The notes below the pieces were generated by a model, which was not told the origin of the DNA, did not search any database, and saw only the letters and a program-made list of their open reading frames with translations. From positions 7,332,001 through 7,396,000 of the forward strand of contig NZ_CP085173.1 of assembly GCF_020616555.1 (NCBI RefSeq): a DNA stretch of 64,000 bases. The letters run 5' to 3'. Position numbers and translations under genes: made by a program. This DNA comes from Streptomyces longhuiensis. GTDB taxonomy: Bacteria > Actinomycetota > Actinomycetes > Streptomycetales > Streptomycetaceae. This document shows, piece by piece, positions 1-8,375 of this stretch; positions within the stretch are counted from its first letter, which is position 1; each line of letters starts with the position of its first letter.

Positions 1-114
1 TAAGTATTCACGGGAAGCGCTGTCGGGAGCGATTCCGATTCCGCCGACTCGCGCCGCTCCGATCCGGCGATCTCTATGCTGGGCGGGTCGGGCACGCCGT
101 TCGTGAGGAGAGCG

Positions 115-3100
115 ATGAGCGCTCACTACGAGGACCTGGTCAACCGTCTTGAGCAGGGTCCCAACTTCCTCCTCCTGGGTCAGAAATACCTGAGCCTGGA
201 GAGCGGTGAGGATCCGCTCGTCGGACCCGTCTCGCGCGCGGCGGACGACGTCACCGGACAACTCGACCTGTATCAGCTCCTGTTGAGCGTCAAGAAGGAC
301 CGCAAGGAAGCGGTCCTGTCCGCACTGGCCTCGGCGGCCTCCGGACTCACCGCGCCCGCCTGGCTCGGCATGGTGGCCGGCCTGCCGTGGAACGGCGTGT
401 TCAGCACCGCGGTCGACTCGATGTTTCTGCGGGCCCTGCGCAACGAGTGGCGTCAGGTGCAGCCCGTGGCCTCGTCCGCGTTCCGCCCGTCCGCGCCCCG
501 CAGCACGAGCCAGGTGCAGGCCGTACTCCTCTTCGGCGGCGCCGACCAGCCGCCCGAGAGCCGGCCGCCGACCGGCAAGCTCGAACTCGGCGCCCGCAAG
601 TCGGAGGCGCGCGCCCTCGCCCAGCGCCTGCCCGACGAACTCATCACCCCACGCGGCGTGCTGGTCATCGAGGCGTGGGGCGTCGACGACTGGTTCAGCC
701 CCGAGGACCTGTACGGGGTCCTGCACCGCCTCGGCCACGAGCAGGCGCACCTGTTCTCGGCGACGTCCGCGGAGCTGGAGGACGAGTACATCGCGGCGGC
801 GGTCGAGGAGGGCACCCTCGTCACCCACGCCGAGGACTTCGCGAGCTACGTCGAGGACGCCAGGCGCCGCGGACGCCTCACCGACCTCCAGCGCTTCGAC
901 ACGGGCGGCCACCAGATCCGGCACGGCCGCGAACTGCACGAGGTGCCCCGCGAGATCTGGAACACGGTCGCCTCCTTCGGGCAGCCGCTCGACGTGGACC
1001 TCCTCACCGCACCGCCCGCCCAGTCGCACGAGCTGCGCTATCTGAAGTTCCGGGAGTTCCTCGGCGCGACGGAGTCGTCCAACATCTGGTCGGCGGTCGC
1101 CGGTGGCCTGCCGTTCCGCCGGGACTACGAGACCGTGCTGCGCGACCGGGTCGACGCGGCGCTCGCCAGCCGCGGCTTCCTGGAACGACCGCTGCTGCTG
1201 CGCGGGCAGACGGGCAGCGGCAAGACGATCGCCCTTGCGTCGCTGGCGCACGCCATCGCACGGGAGGGGCAGCACGCGGTCGTACACATCCCGCGCCGGG
1301 CGAACCGTCCCTCCTTCGAGGCGATCGACTCGTTCTGCGAGTGGGCCGAGAAGGTGTCCATCCCGACCACGCTCCTCGTCTGGGACGGCATGGTCGACCC
1401 CGACGAGTACTTCCGGCTCGCCAAGTACCTCGACTCGAGGGGCCGCCGCGCGGTGCTGGTGGGCAGCTGCTACCGGACCGACGACACCGGCAAGGCGACC
1501 CGGCACGTCGTCCAGGCCCCCGCGTCGCTGAGCGGCGCCGAGATGACCCGCTTCTCGCAGCACCTCGAATCCCTCGGGATCACCATCGCCGACCGCGACA
1601 AGAACCTGATCCAGAAGGACAAGACCTTCCTGTCGGCCCTCTACCGGCTGCTCCCGGAGAGCCGGGGCACCGTCAGCGGCGGCCTCGTGCTCGAACTGCG
1701 GCACACCGAGTCGGCCCTGGCCTCCGCGATCAGCGCGTCGTCCGAGTACGTGCCGCCGACCGCGATGGCCGCGGCCCTGGAGAAGGCAGGTCTGGTCGAC
1801 AACCTGGAGGCCGCACTCAGCGAGATGGACGACTCCTCGGGGTCGGAGGCCTTCCGCGGCCCGTACGAGCGGCTCGTCAACGTCGTCCTCGTGGCCTCCC
1901 GCCACGGCCAGTCCATCCCCCTCGAACTCGCCCTGCGTGTCGTCGGACGCGACGGCGTGCGCAACCTTCCCCAGCTCCTGGGGAAGGTCGACCTCATCCG
2001 CTGGCTCGAGGACCGGCACGGGAACTACCTGCTGTCCGCCCGCAACGAGCTGGAGGCGCAGATCCTCGTGACGGCCGAGCAGACCAGCGGAGAGTCCGAG
2101 ATCAAGGCCATCGCCGAGGTCCTCTCCGCGATCCGCCCGGACAGCACGTACGTCGGCGGCCCCGAGGTCCAGTTCGCGGTCGACCTCCTCAACCGCATCG
2201 GCCCGCAGGGGGAGCAGGAGGCGCGCTACGCCCAGCACTTCCTGCGCATGGCGGACGCCATCGCGCAGGCCAACGGGGCCAGTGTGATCGCCAATCCGCG
2301 GCTTGCCCTGCTGGAGACGAACCTGTGCCGCGAGTGGGTCAAGTTCGCGCAGCGCAACCGGCAGCCCAACGTGGACCAGCGCGCGGAGGTACTGGAGCGC
2401 GCCGAGCTGGTCGTCGAGGCGGCCCTCACCACCCTGTCGCCCTCGTCGCGCACCGGTGTCCGCGCCAACCTGATGGTGGAACAGGCCAGCGTCGCCGGAG
2501 CGAAGATATACGAGCTGCTGCGCAGCGGACCGAACGGTTCCGTGCCCTCGCCGATGCCGGAGACCGAAGTCGTCGAACTCGTCCTGCGGGTGCTGCGCAT
2601 CACGACCGACTCGATGAGCCAGGCGACCGACAAGTACTATCCGGTCGACGTCCTGTGCTGGGTCACCGCCGACGTCTTCGACAAGAAGGCCCTGCCTCAG
2701 CGCGAGGCCACCATGCTGCTCGCCGAATGCCTGTCACGGCTGCTGCTCATCGACGTCGGTGAGCTCAGCCCGAAGCAGGAGGCCAAGTACAACGCGCGCT
2801 TCGCCGACATCGCGACCATCGCGGGCGACGACCGGGTCGCCGACGAGCGGCTCCAGGAGCTCGCGCGGCACGACGCGCCCCTCGCCGCCTATCTGTACGC
2901 GCTCAGGGTGAGCGGCCTCATCCGCAACGAACCGGACCCCGAGGGCATCCTCGTCGCGCTGGAGCACCTGCGCACCCACGCCGAGGCCGTGAACGACAAG
3001 CGCTGCATCCGCCTCCTCGTCGACCTGTTCTGGCTGGCCAAGACCGGCCACCGGTTCATGGGAGGGGAACGTCTGACGCTGCCGCTCACCCAGCGGGACT

Positions 3101-3588
3101 GGTCCGAGTGCCTGGAACTCGCGGGCCGGCTCCAGGCCGCGGACGAACTGTCCCTGCTGCGCGTCGAGTTCATGCGTGCCCTCGCGCTCTTCCACCTTGG
3201 TCAGGTGTCGTCCGCCTTCGACTCGTTCCGCAGGGCGGACCAGCAGTCGTACGCCTATCGCCGACGCGTCGTCGTGATGTACCTGGCCAGTGAGCCAGGC
3301 GGGAATCCGCGCACGTACCACCCCGTCGTGCGCCGCGTCGACCCCGACCAGCGCAAGGGGCTGTGCTGGGTCGAGGAGCTCGGGCGCGAAGTGGCCTTCC
3401 AGCCCTACGACTTCGGCATCAGCGACCCGGCCCAGGGGCAGGCGCTGCCCGACGCCTACGTGGCGTTCAACCTGCGCGGCCTCCTCCTCGAGCCCGCTCG
3501 CAGGCCCGGTGACCGGCGAGGGCCCACCATCGTCACCGGCATCCCGGCACAGGCGAGGCGGACCCCCGCCGGACCGGTGCAAAAGTGA
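115..3588 (+). CDS. Large P-loop NTPase with SIR2-like N-terminus (candidate defence sensor)
   Basis: A protein of 1157 aa. The ATG at 115 is chosen because GAGGAG lies just upstream; an in-frame ATG at 76 has no such site. Residues 1-240 resemble a SIR2-like fold: a FLLLG stretch at 17-21 where SIR2 has GAG, GVFSTAVD where SIR2-like proteins have TTNYD, and a later GVLVIEAWGVDD strand. The catalytic positions look degenerate. A Walker A motif GQTGSGKT is at 364-371 and a Walker B-like LLVWD at about 420-424, followed by about 600 residues of helical repeat-like sequence and a short beta-rich tail. This is the order of STAND-type signalling ATPases: effector, NTPase, repeats. The stop overlaps the next gene by four bases (GTGA), so the two proteins are probably made together. 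The NTPase is clear; the SIR2 assignment and the defence role are inference. Confidence 0.75.
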   Translation: MSAHYEDLVNRLEQGPNFLLLGQKYLSLESGEDPLVGPVSRAADDVTGQLDLYQLLLSVKKDRKEAVLSALASAASGLTAPAWLGMVAGLPWNGVFSTAVDSMFLRALRNEWRQVQPVASSAFRPSAPRSTSQVQAVLLFGGADQPPESRPPTGKLELGARKSEARALAQRLPDELITPRGVLVIEAWGVDDWFSPEDLYGVLHRLGHEQAHLFSATSAELEDEYIAAAVEEGTLVTHAEDFASYVEDARRRGRLTDLQRFDTGGHQIRHGRELHEVPREIWNTVASFGQPLDVDLLTAPPAQSHELRYLKFREFLGATESSNIWSAVAGGLPFRRDYETVLRDRVDAALASRGFLERPLLLRGQTGSGKTIALASLAHAIAREGQHAVVHIPRRANRPSFEAIDSFCEWAEKVSIPTTLLVWDGMVDPDEYFRLAKYLDSRGRRAVLVGSCYRTDDTGKATRHVVQAPASLSGAEMTRFSQHLESLGITIADRDKNLIQKDKTFLSALYRLLPESRGTVSGGLVLELRHTESALASAISASSEYVPPTAMAAALEKAGLVDNLEAALSEMDDSSGSEAFRGPYERLVNVVLVASRHGQSIPLELALRVVGRDGVRNLPQLLGKVDLIRWLEDRHGNYLLSARNELEAQILVTAEQTSGESEIKAIAEVLSAIRPDSTYVGGPEVQFAVDLLNRIGPQGEQEARYAQHFLRMADAIAQANGASVIANPRLALLETNLCREWVKFAQRNRQPNVDQRAEVLERAELVVEAALTTLSPSSRTGVRANLMVEQASVAGAKIYELLRSGPNGSVPSPMPETEVVELVLRVLRITTDSMSQATDKYYPVDVLCWVTADVFDKKALPQREATMLLAECLSRLLLIDVGELSPKQEAKYNARFADIATIAGDDRVADERLQELARHDAPLAAYLYALRVSGLIRNEPDPEGILVALEHLRTHAEAVNDKRCIRLLVDLFWLAKTGHRFMGGERLTLPLTQRDWSECLELAGRLQAADELSLLRVEFMRALALFHLGQVSSAFDSFRRADQQSYAYRRRVVVMYLASEPGGNPRTYHPVVRRVDPDQRKGLCWVEELGREVAFQPYDFGISDPAQGQALPDAYVAFNLRGLLLEPARRPGDRRGPTIVTGIPAQARRTPAGPVQK

Positions 3589-4562
3589 GCGGAGCCGGCC
3601 GGCAACTGACCGTCGCGCCCCCCGGGCTGCTCGTCACCCTCTCCGCACTGGACTCCCGCAAAGCCGAGTTGGAGCTCCTGTGTGACGCGCTGACGTCCTG
3701 CCGGGTCGGTAACCCGGTCACGGCGCCACGGCCCGACCTGTCCAGCCCGCAGCACGGCTTCGTCACCACGACCATCTGGCTCAGCTCGTGGCTGGACGAG
3801 GCGTGGGGGGCCAGCCTGAAGTACCTCCTGGCACAGGCCGGGCGGGTGGGCGTGGACGCCGAGGAGGCGGGGCGCTTCAAGCACGCGCTCGGCCGGCTGC
3901 GTACGTTCTTCGCGCACAACCTCGACCCGGGCTCGACGCGCGACCGTGCGACCCGGGACACCTGCTACACCTGGTTCAAGGAGGCCTGCGGATCGCGGGT
4001 CCCGGGGCCCACCCAGTGGGAACCGTGCCTGGCGAAGCTGCTCGAATCCGCGCTCGCCCACCTCGAAGTCGCCATCGACATAGCGCGGGCCGTCGAGCAA
4101 CACCCCGACAGCGTGAGCCTGGCCAACCAGTGGCGGGACCGCCTCAGCCGCACGGACGTCGTCGTCGACTACCTGGAAGCCCTTCAGCGGGCGGCCGGCG
4201 ACCTGGGGTGCGAGGGCCTCGACCTCGTCCAGATCCGCGACCGCTACCGCAAGCGCTGGTCGGACGCGCTGTCCCTGGTCCCCGCGGCGGCCGACCTGGA
4301 AGAGGAGACCAGCCGCCACATGGAGACGGCGCTCCTCGCGGAGATCGGCAGGCGCCTGCCGATCACGGCCGCGGACGTCATGGAGCGCCTGCGGCTCCAG
4401 CCGGGCGAACAGGTGGCGGTGGCGCTGCGCCTCGGCCAGGTCATGTACAGCCTCCACCCGAACCTCGACCGGTCGGCGCTGCTCGCCCTCCTGGCCGACT
4501 TCTGGGGCGCGAGGGGCGGGGGCACGACGGGGCGTAGGCGGCCGGAAGGGTCGCCGGAATAA
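3585..4562 (+). CDS. HEPN-like protein with R-X4-H motif, partner of the NTPase
   Basis: A protein of 325 aa starting at GTG, overlapping the NTPase stop. It has no signal peptide or membrane segment and is predicted mostly helical. Residues 106-111 read RTFFAH, followed by N, which fits the R-X4-6-H motif of HEPN ribonucleases; the preceding LGRLR and following NLDPGSTRD suit the end of a HEPN core helix. The second half is helical with no recognised motif. HEPN proteins are often RNases or toxins switched on by NTPase sensors, and the 4-base overlap with a STAND-like ATPase supports a sensor-effector pair. The family was assigned by eye from one motif, so an inactive helical partner is possible. 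Confidence 0.6.
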   Translation: MSGAGRQLTVAPPGLLVTLSALDSRKAELELLCDALTSCRVGNPVTAPRPDLSSPQHGFVTTTIWLSSWLDEAWGASLKYLLAQAGRVGVDAEEAGRFKHALGRLRTFFAHNLDPGSTRDRATRDTCYTWFKEACGSRVPGPTQWEPCLAKLLESALAHLEVAIDIARAVEQHPDSVSLANQWRDRLSRTDVVVDYLEALQRAAGDLGCEGLDLVQIRDRYRKRWSDALSLVPAAADLEEETSRHMETALLAEIGRRLPITAADVMERLRLQPGEQVAVALRLGQVMYSLHPNLDRSALLALLADFWGARGGGTTGRRRPEGSPE

Positions 4563-4566
4563 ATGC

Positions 4567-4597
4567 TTGGCGCGCGGGCCGTTCCGTCCCGTACGCT
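4567..4597 (+). promoter_or_regulatory. Candidate promoter for leader ORF and rsgA
   Basis: TTGGCG at 4567-4572 and TACGCT at 4592-4597, separated by 19 bases, lie just after the HEPN gene and about 60 bases before the leader ORF. The spacing is one or two bases longer than ideal, so this is only a candidate. Confidence 0.3.
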
Positions 4598-4658
4598 CGG
4601 CGACGCCCGCCACGCAGTGGTGTGCGCACACATGCGAGAAGCCAGGAGGTGGACTTCG

Positions 4659-4730
4659 ATGAATGCCGTCACGCAGGGCGCTGCCCGCGTCCAGAAGCCC
4701 GTTCATCCCACCTCCGTGGCCTCCGGCTGA
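4659..4730 (+). CDS. 23-codon leader ORF upstream of rsgA
   Basis: A short ORF encoding 23 residues (MNAVTQGAARVQKPVHPTSV, then ASG). It has an excellent ribosome binding site, AGGAGGT at 4644-4650, eight bases before the ATG, which is better than that of the downstream GTPase gene. No family is recognised and there is no hydrophobic segment. Its stop is 46 bases before the rsgA GTG. With the hairpin at 4771-4785 it could be a regulatory leader peptide controlling a ribosome-assembly GTPase; this is inferred from the layout only. It may also be a chance ORF. Confidence 0.4.
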   Translation: MNAVTQGAARVQKPVHPTSVASG

Positions 4731-4770
4731 CCGACCACTTCTCCCGCGCCTGTGAGCGCGCGCCGGGGCC

Positions 4771-4785
4771 ACCCTTGTGAAGGGT
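4771..4785 (+). promoter_or_regulatory. Hairpin enclosing the rsgA GTG start codon
   Basis: ACCCTT and AAGGGT form a perfect 6-bp stem whose 3-base loop is the GTG at 4777. The 3' arm also carries the AAGGG that could serve as Shine-Dalgarno for an alternative TTG start at 4792. The hairpin would hide either initiation signal. The inverted repeat is seen; a role in translational control is inferred. Confidence 0.35.
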
Positions 4786-5895
4786 CACCCCTTGAACTCC
4801 CCTTTCTCCACTGACATTTCCCGGCATCCTCTCGCCGACTTCGGCTGGGACGACGACTGGGCGGCCGGGTTCGCCCCGTACGCCGCGCAGGGCTTCGTAC
4901 CCGGTCGCGTCGTCCGTGTCGACCGCGGTCAGTGCGACCTCGTCACGCCCGAAGGACCCGTGCGTGCCGACACCGAGTTCGTCACCCCGCACGACCCGCT
5001 GCGGGTCATCTGCACCGGTGACTGGGCGGTGGTCGACGCGGACGGCGGCGATCCCCGCTACGTCCGTACGTATCTGCCGCGCCGCACGTCCTTCGTGCGG
5101 TCGACCTCGTCGAAGCGGTCGGAGGGCCAGATCCTGGCGGCCAACGTCGACCACGCCGTGATCGCCGTGTCGCTCGCCGCCGAGCTGGACCTCGGCCGTA
5201 TCGAGCGGTTCCTCGCCCTGGCGTGGGAGTCCGGCGCCCAGCCCGTCGTCGTCCTCACCAAGGCCGACCTCGTGCCGGACGCCGCGACCACCGCGCACCT
5301 CGTCTCCGACGTGGAGACGGCGGCGCCCGGCGTGCAGGTCCTCGCGGTCAGCGCCGAGCAGGGCCACGGCATCGACGTGCTCGGCGCGCTCCTCGACGGG
5401 ACGTCGGTACTCCTCGGCCAGTCCGGAGCGGGCAAGTCGACGCTCGCCAACGCGCTGCTCGGCGCCGACGTCATGGACGTGCACGCCGTGCGCGACGTCG
5501 ACGGCAAGGGCCGGCACACCACGACCACCCGCAACCTGCTGGTCCTGCCGACCGGCGGCGTCCTGATCGACACCCCCGGGCTGCGGGGCGTCGGGCTTTT
5601 CGACGCCGAGGCCGGCGTCGGTCAGGTCTTCTCGGAGATCGAGGCCCTGGCGGAGGGGTGCAGGTTCCACGACTGCGCCCACGACGCCGAGCCGGGATGC
5701 GCCGTGCTGGCCGCGCTCGACGACGGGACGCTGCCCCCGCGCCGCCTCGACAGCTACCGCAAGCTGCTGCGCGAGAACCAGCGGCTCGCCGCCCGCACCG
5801 ACGCCCGCCTGCGGGACGAGATGCGACGCGTCTGGAAGATGCGCGGCGCCCAGGGCCGCGCCGCGATGGAGGCCAAGCGGGGGCGCCTCGGCTGA
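4777..5895 (+). CDS. rsgA: Ribosome small subunit-dependent GTPase RsgA
   Basis: A circularly permuted GTPase of 372 aa (367 aa if the TTG at 4792 is used, which has AAGGG seven bases upstream). RsgA hydrolyses GTP on the 30S subunit during late maturation in the cytoplasm. The order of motifs is diagnostic: an N-terminal OB-like domain (about 35-110), then G4 TKAD (161-164), G1 GQSGAGKS (214-221) and G3 DTPG (265-268), followed by the zinc knuckle with C295, C300, H302 and C308 and a helical tail. Length is normal. It is preceded by a leader ORF and a hairpin over the start region, so translation may be controlled. The identification is firm; only the start codon is unsure. Confidence 0.92.
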   Translation: MKGHPLNSPFSTDISRHPLADFGWDDDWAAGFAPYAAQGFVPGRVVRVDRGQCDLVTPEGPVRADTEFVTPHDPLRVICTGDWAVVDADGGDPRYVRTYLPRRTSFVRSTSSKRSEGQILAANVDHAVIAVSLAAELDLGRIERFLALAWESGAQPVVVLTKADLVPDAATTAHLVSDVETAAPGVQVLAVSAEQGHGIDVLGALLDGTSVLLGQSGAGKSTLANALLGADVMDVHAVRDVDGKGRHTTTTRNLLVLPTGGVLIDTPGLRGVGLFDAEAGVGQVFSEIEALAEGCRFHDCAHDAEPGCAVLAALDDGTLPPRRLDSYRKLLRENQRLAARTDARLRDEMRRVWKMRGAQGRAAMEAKRGRLG

Positions 5896-6022
5896 GCCGG
5901 CCTCGCGCGCGGCCCCCGCCGTCCCTCACGGGGCGCGGGGGCCGCGGCACACCCCGCGCCCCAGCGCCATGTCCGAATTCCGCCAGCCCCCGGCGGCGCG
6001 CAGGCGCACACTGGAGGGCGTG

Positions 6023-7423
6023 ATGATCGATGAGGACACGCGGTACGAAGCGGTGCGCAGCCGCGACGCGCGCTTCGACGGGGAGTTCTTCTTCGCCGTC
6101 GAGACGACCGGCATCTACTGCCGCCCCAGCTGCCCCGCGGTCACCCCCAAGCGAAAGAACGTCCGCTACTACGCCACGGCCGCGGCGGCGCAGGGCTCCG
6201 GATTCCGCGCCTGCCGGCGCTGCCGCCCCGACGCCGTGCCGGGCTCGGCCGACTGGAACGTACGCGCCGACGTGGTGGGCCGCGCCATGCGGATGATCGG
6301 CGACGGCGTCGTCGACCGCGAGGGCGTCGCCGGGCTCGCCGTGCGCCTCGGGTACAGCGCCCGCCAGGTGCAACGCCAGCTCACCACCGAGCTGGGCGCC
6401 GGACCCGTCGCCCTGGCCCGCGCCCAGCGCGCCCACACCGCGCGCGTCCTGCTCCAGACGACCGGCCTGCCGATCACGGAGATCGCGTTCGCCGCGGGCT
6501 TCGCGAGCGTGCGCCAGTTCAACGACACCATCCGCGCGGTCTACGCCCGCACGCCCACGGAACTGCGCGCCGAGGCCCCCGCCACCCGCGCCACCGCCAC
6601 AGCAGCCGGCATCCCCCTGCGCCTCGCCCACCGCGGCCCCTACCAGGCCCGCCCCCTCTTCGACACCCTCGCCCGCGAGGCCCTCGACGGCGTCGAGGAG
6701 ATGACCGGAACGCCGGGCGCCCGCACCTACCGGCGTACCCTGCGCCTGCCTTACGGCACCGGCGTCGTCTCCGTCGACGAGCGCACCAGGTCCACGCCCG
6801 CGAGCCGCGCCGCGCACCACGGCGGCTGGCTCGACGCCCGCATCCACCTCACCGACCTGCGCGACCTGACGACGGCCGTGGGGCGCCTGCGACGCCTGTT
6901 CGACCTGGACAGCGACCCGTACGCGATCGACGAGCGCCTCGGCGCCGACCCGCGCCTCGCGCCGCTCGTCGCCGCGCGGCCCGGGCTGCGGGCACCGGGC
7001 GCCGCCGACCCCGACGAGCTGGCCGTGCGGATCCTCGCCGGGCGGGCGGAGTCGGCGCGGCTCGTCGAGCGGTACGCGAAGGCCGTCGACGCGCCCTGCG
7101 GCACCCTCACCCATGTCTTCCCCTCACCCGACGACCTCGCCGGGGAACCGGGACCCGTCGGCGCGCTCGCCACGGCCCTCGCCGACGGCGCCCTGCGCCT
7201 CGACCCGGGCGCCGACCGCGACGACGCCGAGGCCACCCTGCGCGCCCTCCCCGGCGTCGACGCCCGCACCGCCGCCCTCATCCGCATGCGGTCCCTGGCC
7301 GACCCGGACGTGGCCCTGCCCGACGGGCCGGGGCAGGAACCCGTACCGGACACCTGGCGCCCCTGGCGCACGTACGCACAGCAACACCTTTGGACACAGC
7401 GACAGTTGGAGCAGCAGTCATGA
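6023..7423 (+). CDS. Ada-type methylphosphotriester transferase/AraC regulator fused to degenerate AlkA-like domain
   Basis: A protein of 466 aa; ATG at 6023 with GGAGGG four bases upstream. The N-terminus has the Ada zinc-cysteine set (CRPSC and CRRC) that accepts a methyl group from DNA phosphotriesters and turns the protein into an activator. Next come two AraC-type helix-turn-helix motifs (about 85-185), then an AlkA N-terminal-like and a helix-hairpin-helix glycosylase-like region. The last part looks eroded: the usual LGQQVS helix reads LAGRAE, and the segment that normally carries the catalytic aspartate (TDLGVR) between the hairpin and the WRPW motif is missing. Base excision activity is therefore doubtful, while the methyl-sensing regulator half looks intact. 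The stop overlaps the start of ogt by four bases, so the pair is co-translated, as expected for an adaptive response to alkylation. Confidence 0.85.
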   Translation: MIDEDTRYEAVRSRDARFDGEFFFAVETTGIYCRPSCPAVTPKRKNVRYYATAAAAQGSGFRACRRCRPDAVPGSADWNVRADVVGRAMRMIGDGVVDREGVAGLAVRLGYSARQVQRQLTTELGAGPVALARAQRAHTARVLLQTTGLPITEIAFAAGFASVRQFNDTIRAVYARTPTELRAEAPATRATATAAGIPLRLAHRGPYQARPLFDTLAREALDGVEEMTGTPGARTYRRTLRLPYGTGVVSVDERTRSTPASRAAHHGGWLDARIHLTDLRDLTTAVGRLRRLFDLDSDPYAIDERLGADPRLAPLVAARPGLRAPGAADPDELAVRILAGRAESARLVERYAKAVDAPCGTLTHVFPSPDDLAGEPGPVGALATALADGALRLDPGADRDDAEATLRALPGVDARTAALIRMRSLADPDVALPDGPGQEPVPDTWRPWRTYAQQHLWTQRQLEQQS

Positions 7424-7920
7424 CCGTCTACTACACCGTGCTGGACAGCCCCGTCGGTGAACTCCTGCTCACCGGCGACGAGTCGGGCGCCCTCACCTCA
7501 CTGTCCGTACCCGGGCAGAAGGGCGGCCGCACGGTGCAGCCCGGATGGCGGCGCGCCCCCGAGCGCTTCGCCGACGCCGAGAAGCAGCTCGCCGCCTACT
7601 TCGCCGGTGAACTCAAGGAATTCCACCTGGAGTTCAGCACGGAGGGCACCGAGTTCCGCGAGAAGGTGTGGGCGGCGCTCGACGCCGTGCCGTACGGCGC
7701 GACGACCACGTACGGCGCGGTGGCCGCGAGCATCGGCGCCTCACGCGCCGCGGTCCGTGCCATCGGCGGCGCGATCGGGGCCAACCCCCTCCTCATCGTC
7801 CGCCCCTGCCACCGCGTCATCGGCGCGGACGGCTCGCTCACCGGCTACGCGGGCGGCCTGGAGCGCAAGCAGCAGCTGCTGTCCCTGGAGGGAGTGGAGG
7901 GAGTCCTCCAGGACCACTAG
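7420..7920 (+). CDS. ogt: Methylated-DNA-[protein]-cysteine S-methyltransferase
   Basis: A protein of 166 aa that removes methyl groups from O6-methylguanine by suicide transfer to its own cysteine. The active-site motif PCHRVIG is present, preceded by the helix-turn-helix segment TTTYGAVAASIGASRAAVRAIG that flips the base, with the usual GGLERKQ tail. The ATG at 7420 lies inside the stop of the Ada fusion gene (ATGA overlap) with GGAG nearby, so it is translationally coupled. The pairing of Ada sensor and Ogt repair enzyme indicates control by alkylation damage. Length and motifs are standard. Confidence 0.93.
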   Translation: MTVYYTVLDSPVGELLLTGDESGALTSLSVPGQKGGRTVQPGWRRAPERFADAEKQLAAYFAGELKEFHLEFSTEGTEFREKVWAALDAVPYGATTTYGAVAASIGASRAAVRAIGGAIGANPLLIVRPCHRVIGADGSLTGYAGGLERKQQLLSLEGVEGVLQDH

Positions 7921-7932
7921 CCGCCGAGGCGC

Positions 7933-8301
7933 CTAGTCGTCGAGCCCCCAGCTGTGGATCTTGCGCGGGTGGATGCGGATGAGTTCCTCGCTGAAGTGCG
8001 CGCCCAGGTGGTGCGGGCCGGTGAGGAGCTCCGCCTCACCACGGATGTCGACGCCCCGCACCTTCCACGGATCGAGGCTGAGGATGTCGTCGACGACGAG
8101 CGCGACCTTCGGGTTCGCCTGGAGGTTGCGCCACTTCTTCGTCGTCCCGAGCGCGTATCCGCCGACCAGGATCGTCCCGTCGTCCTGCGGGAAGAACCCC
8201 ACCGGGTTGGCCTGCGGCTGGCCCTTCGGGTCGACGGTGGCCAGCCGTCCCAGGCGCTGGGACTTCAGATACGTGATCTCGGCCTCGCTGAATTCGGTCA
8301 T
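7933..8301 (-). CDS. PPOX-class F420/FMN-dependent enzyme
   Basis: A small protein of 122 aa with the split-barrel flavin or F420 binding fold: an early LGRLATVDPKGQPQANPVGF strand pair, then GGYALGTTKKWRNLQANPKVALVVDD and RGVDIRGEAEL. This is the pattern of the Streptomyces pyridoxamine 5'-phosphate oxidase-like proteins thought to use F420 or FMN; the substrate is unknown. It ends 12 bases from the end of ogt on the other strand and lies upstream of nothing that suggests a pathway. The family is clear, the cofactor is inferred from close relatives. Confidence 0.8.
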   Translation of the reverse strand: MTEFSEAEITYLKSQRLGRLATVDPKGQPQANPVGFFPQDDGTILVGGYALGTTKKWRNLQANPKVALVVDDILSLDPWKVRGVDIRGEAELLTGPHHLGAHFSEELIRIHPRKIHSWGLDD

Positions 8302-8375
8302 GGCCTCAGCCAAACACGATCGCCCCCGCCATGCATCGGGCCCCGGTCCTAGGGCCGTTGCCCGATGCCCGACGG

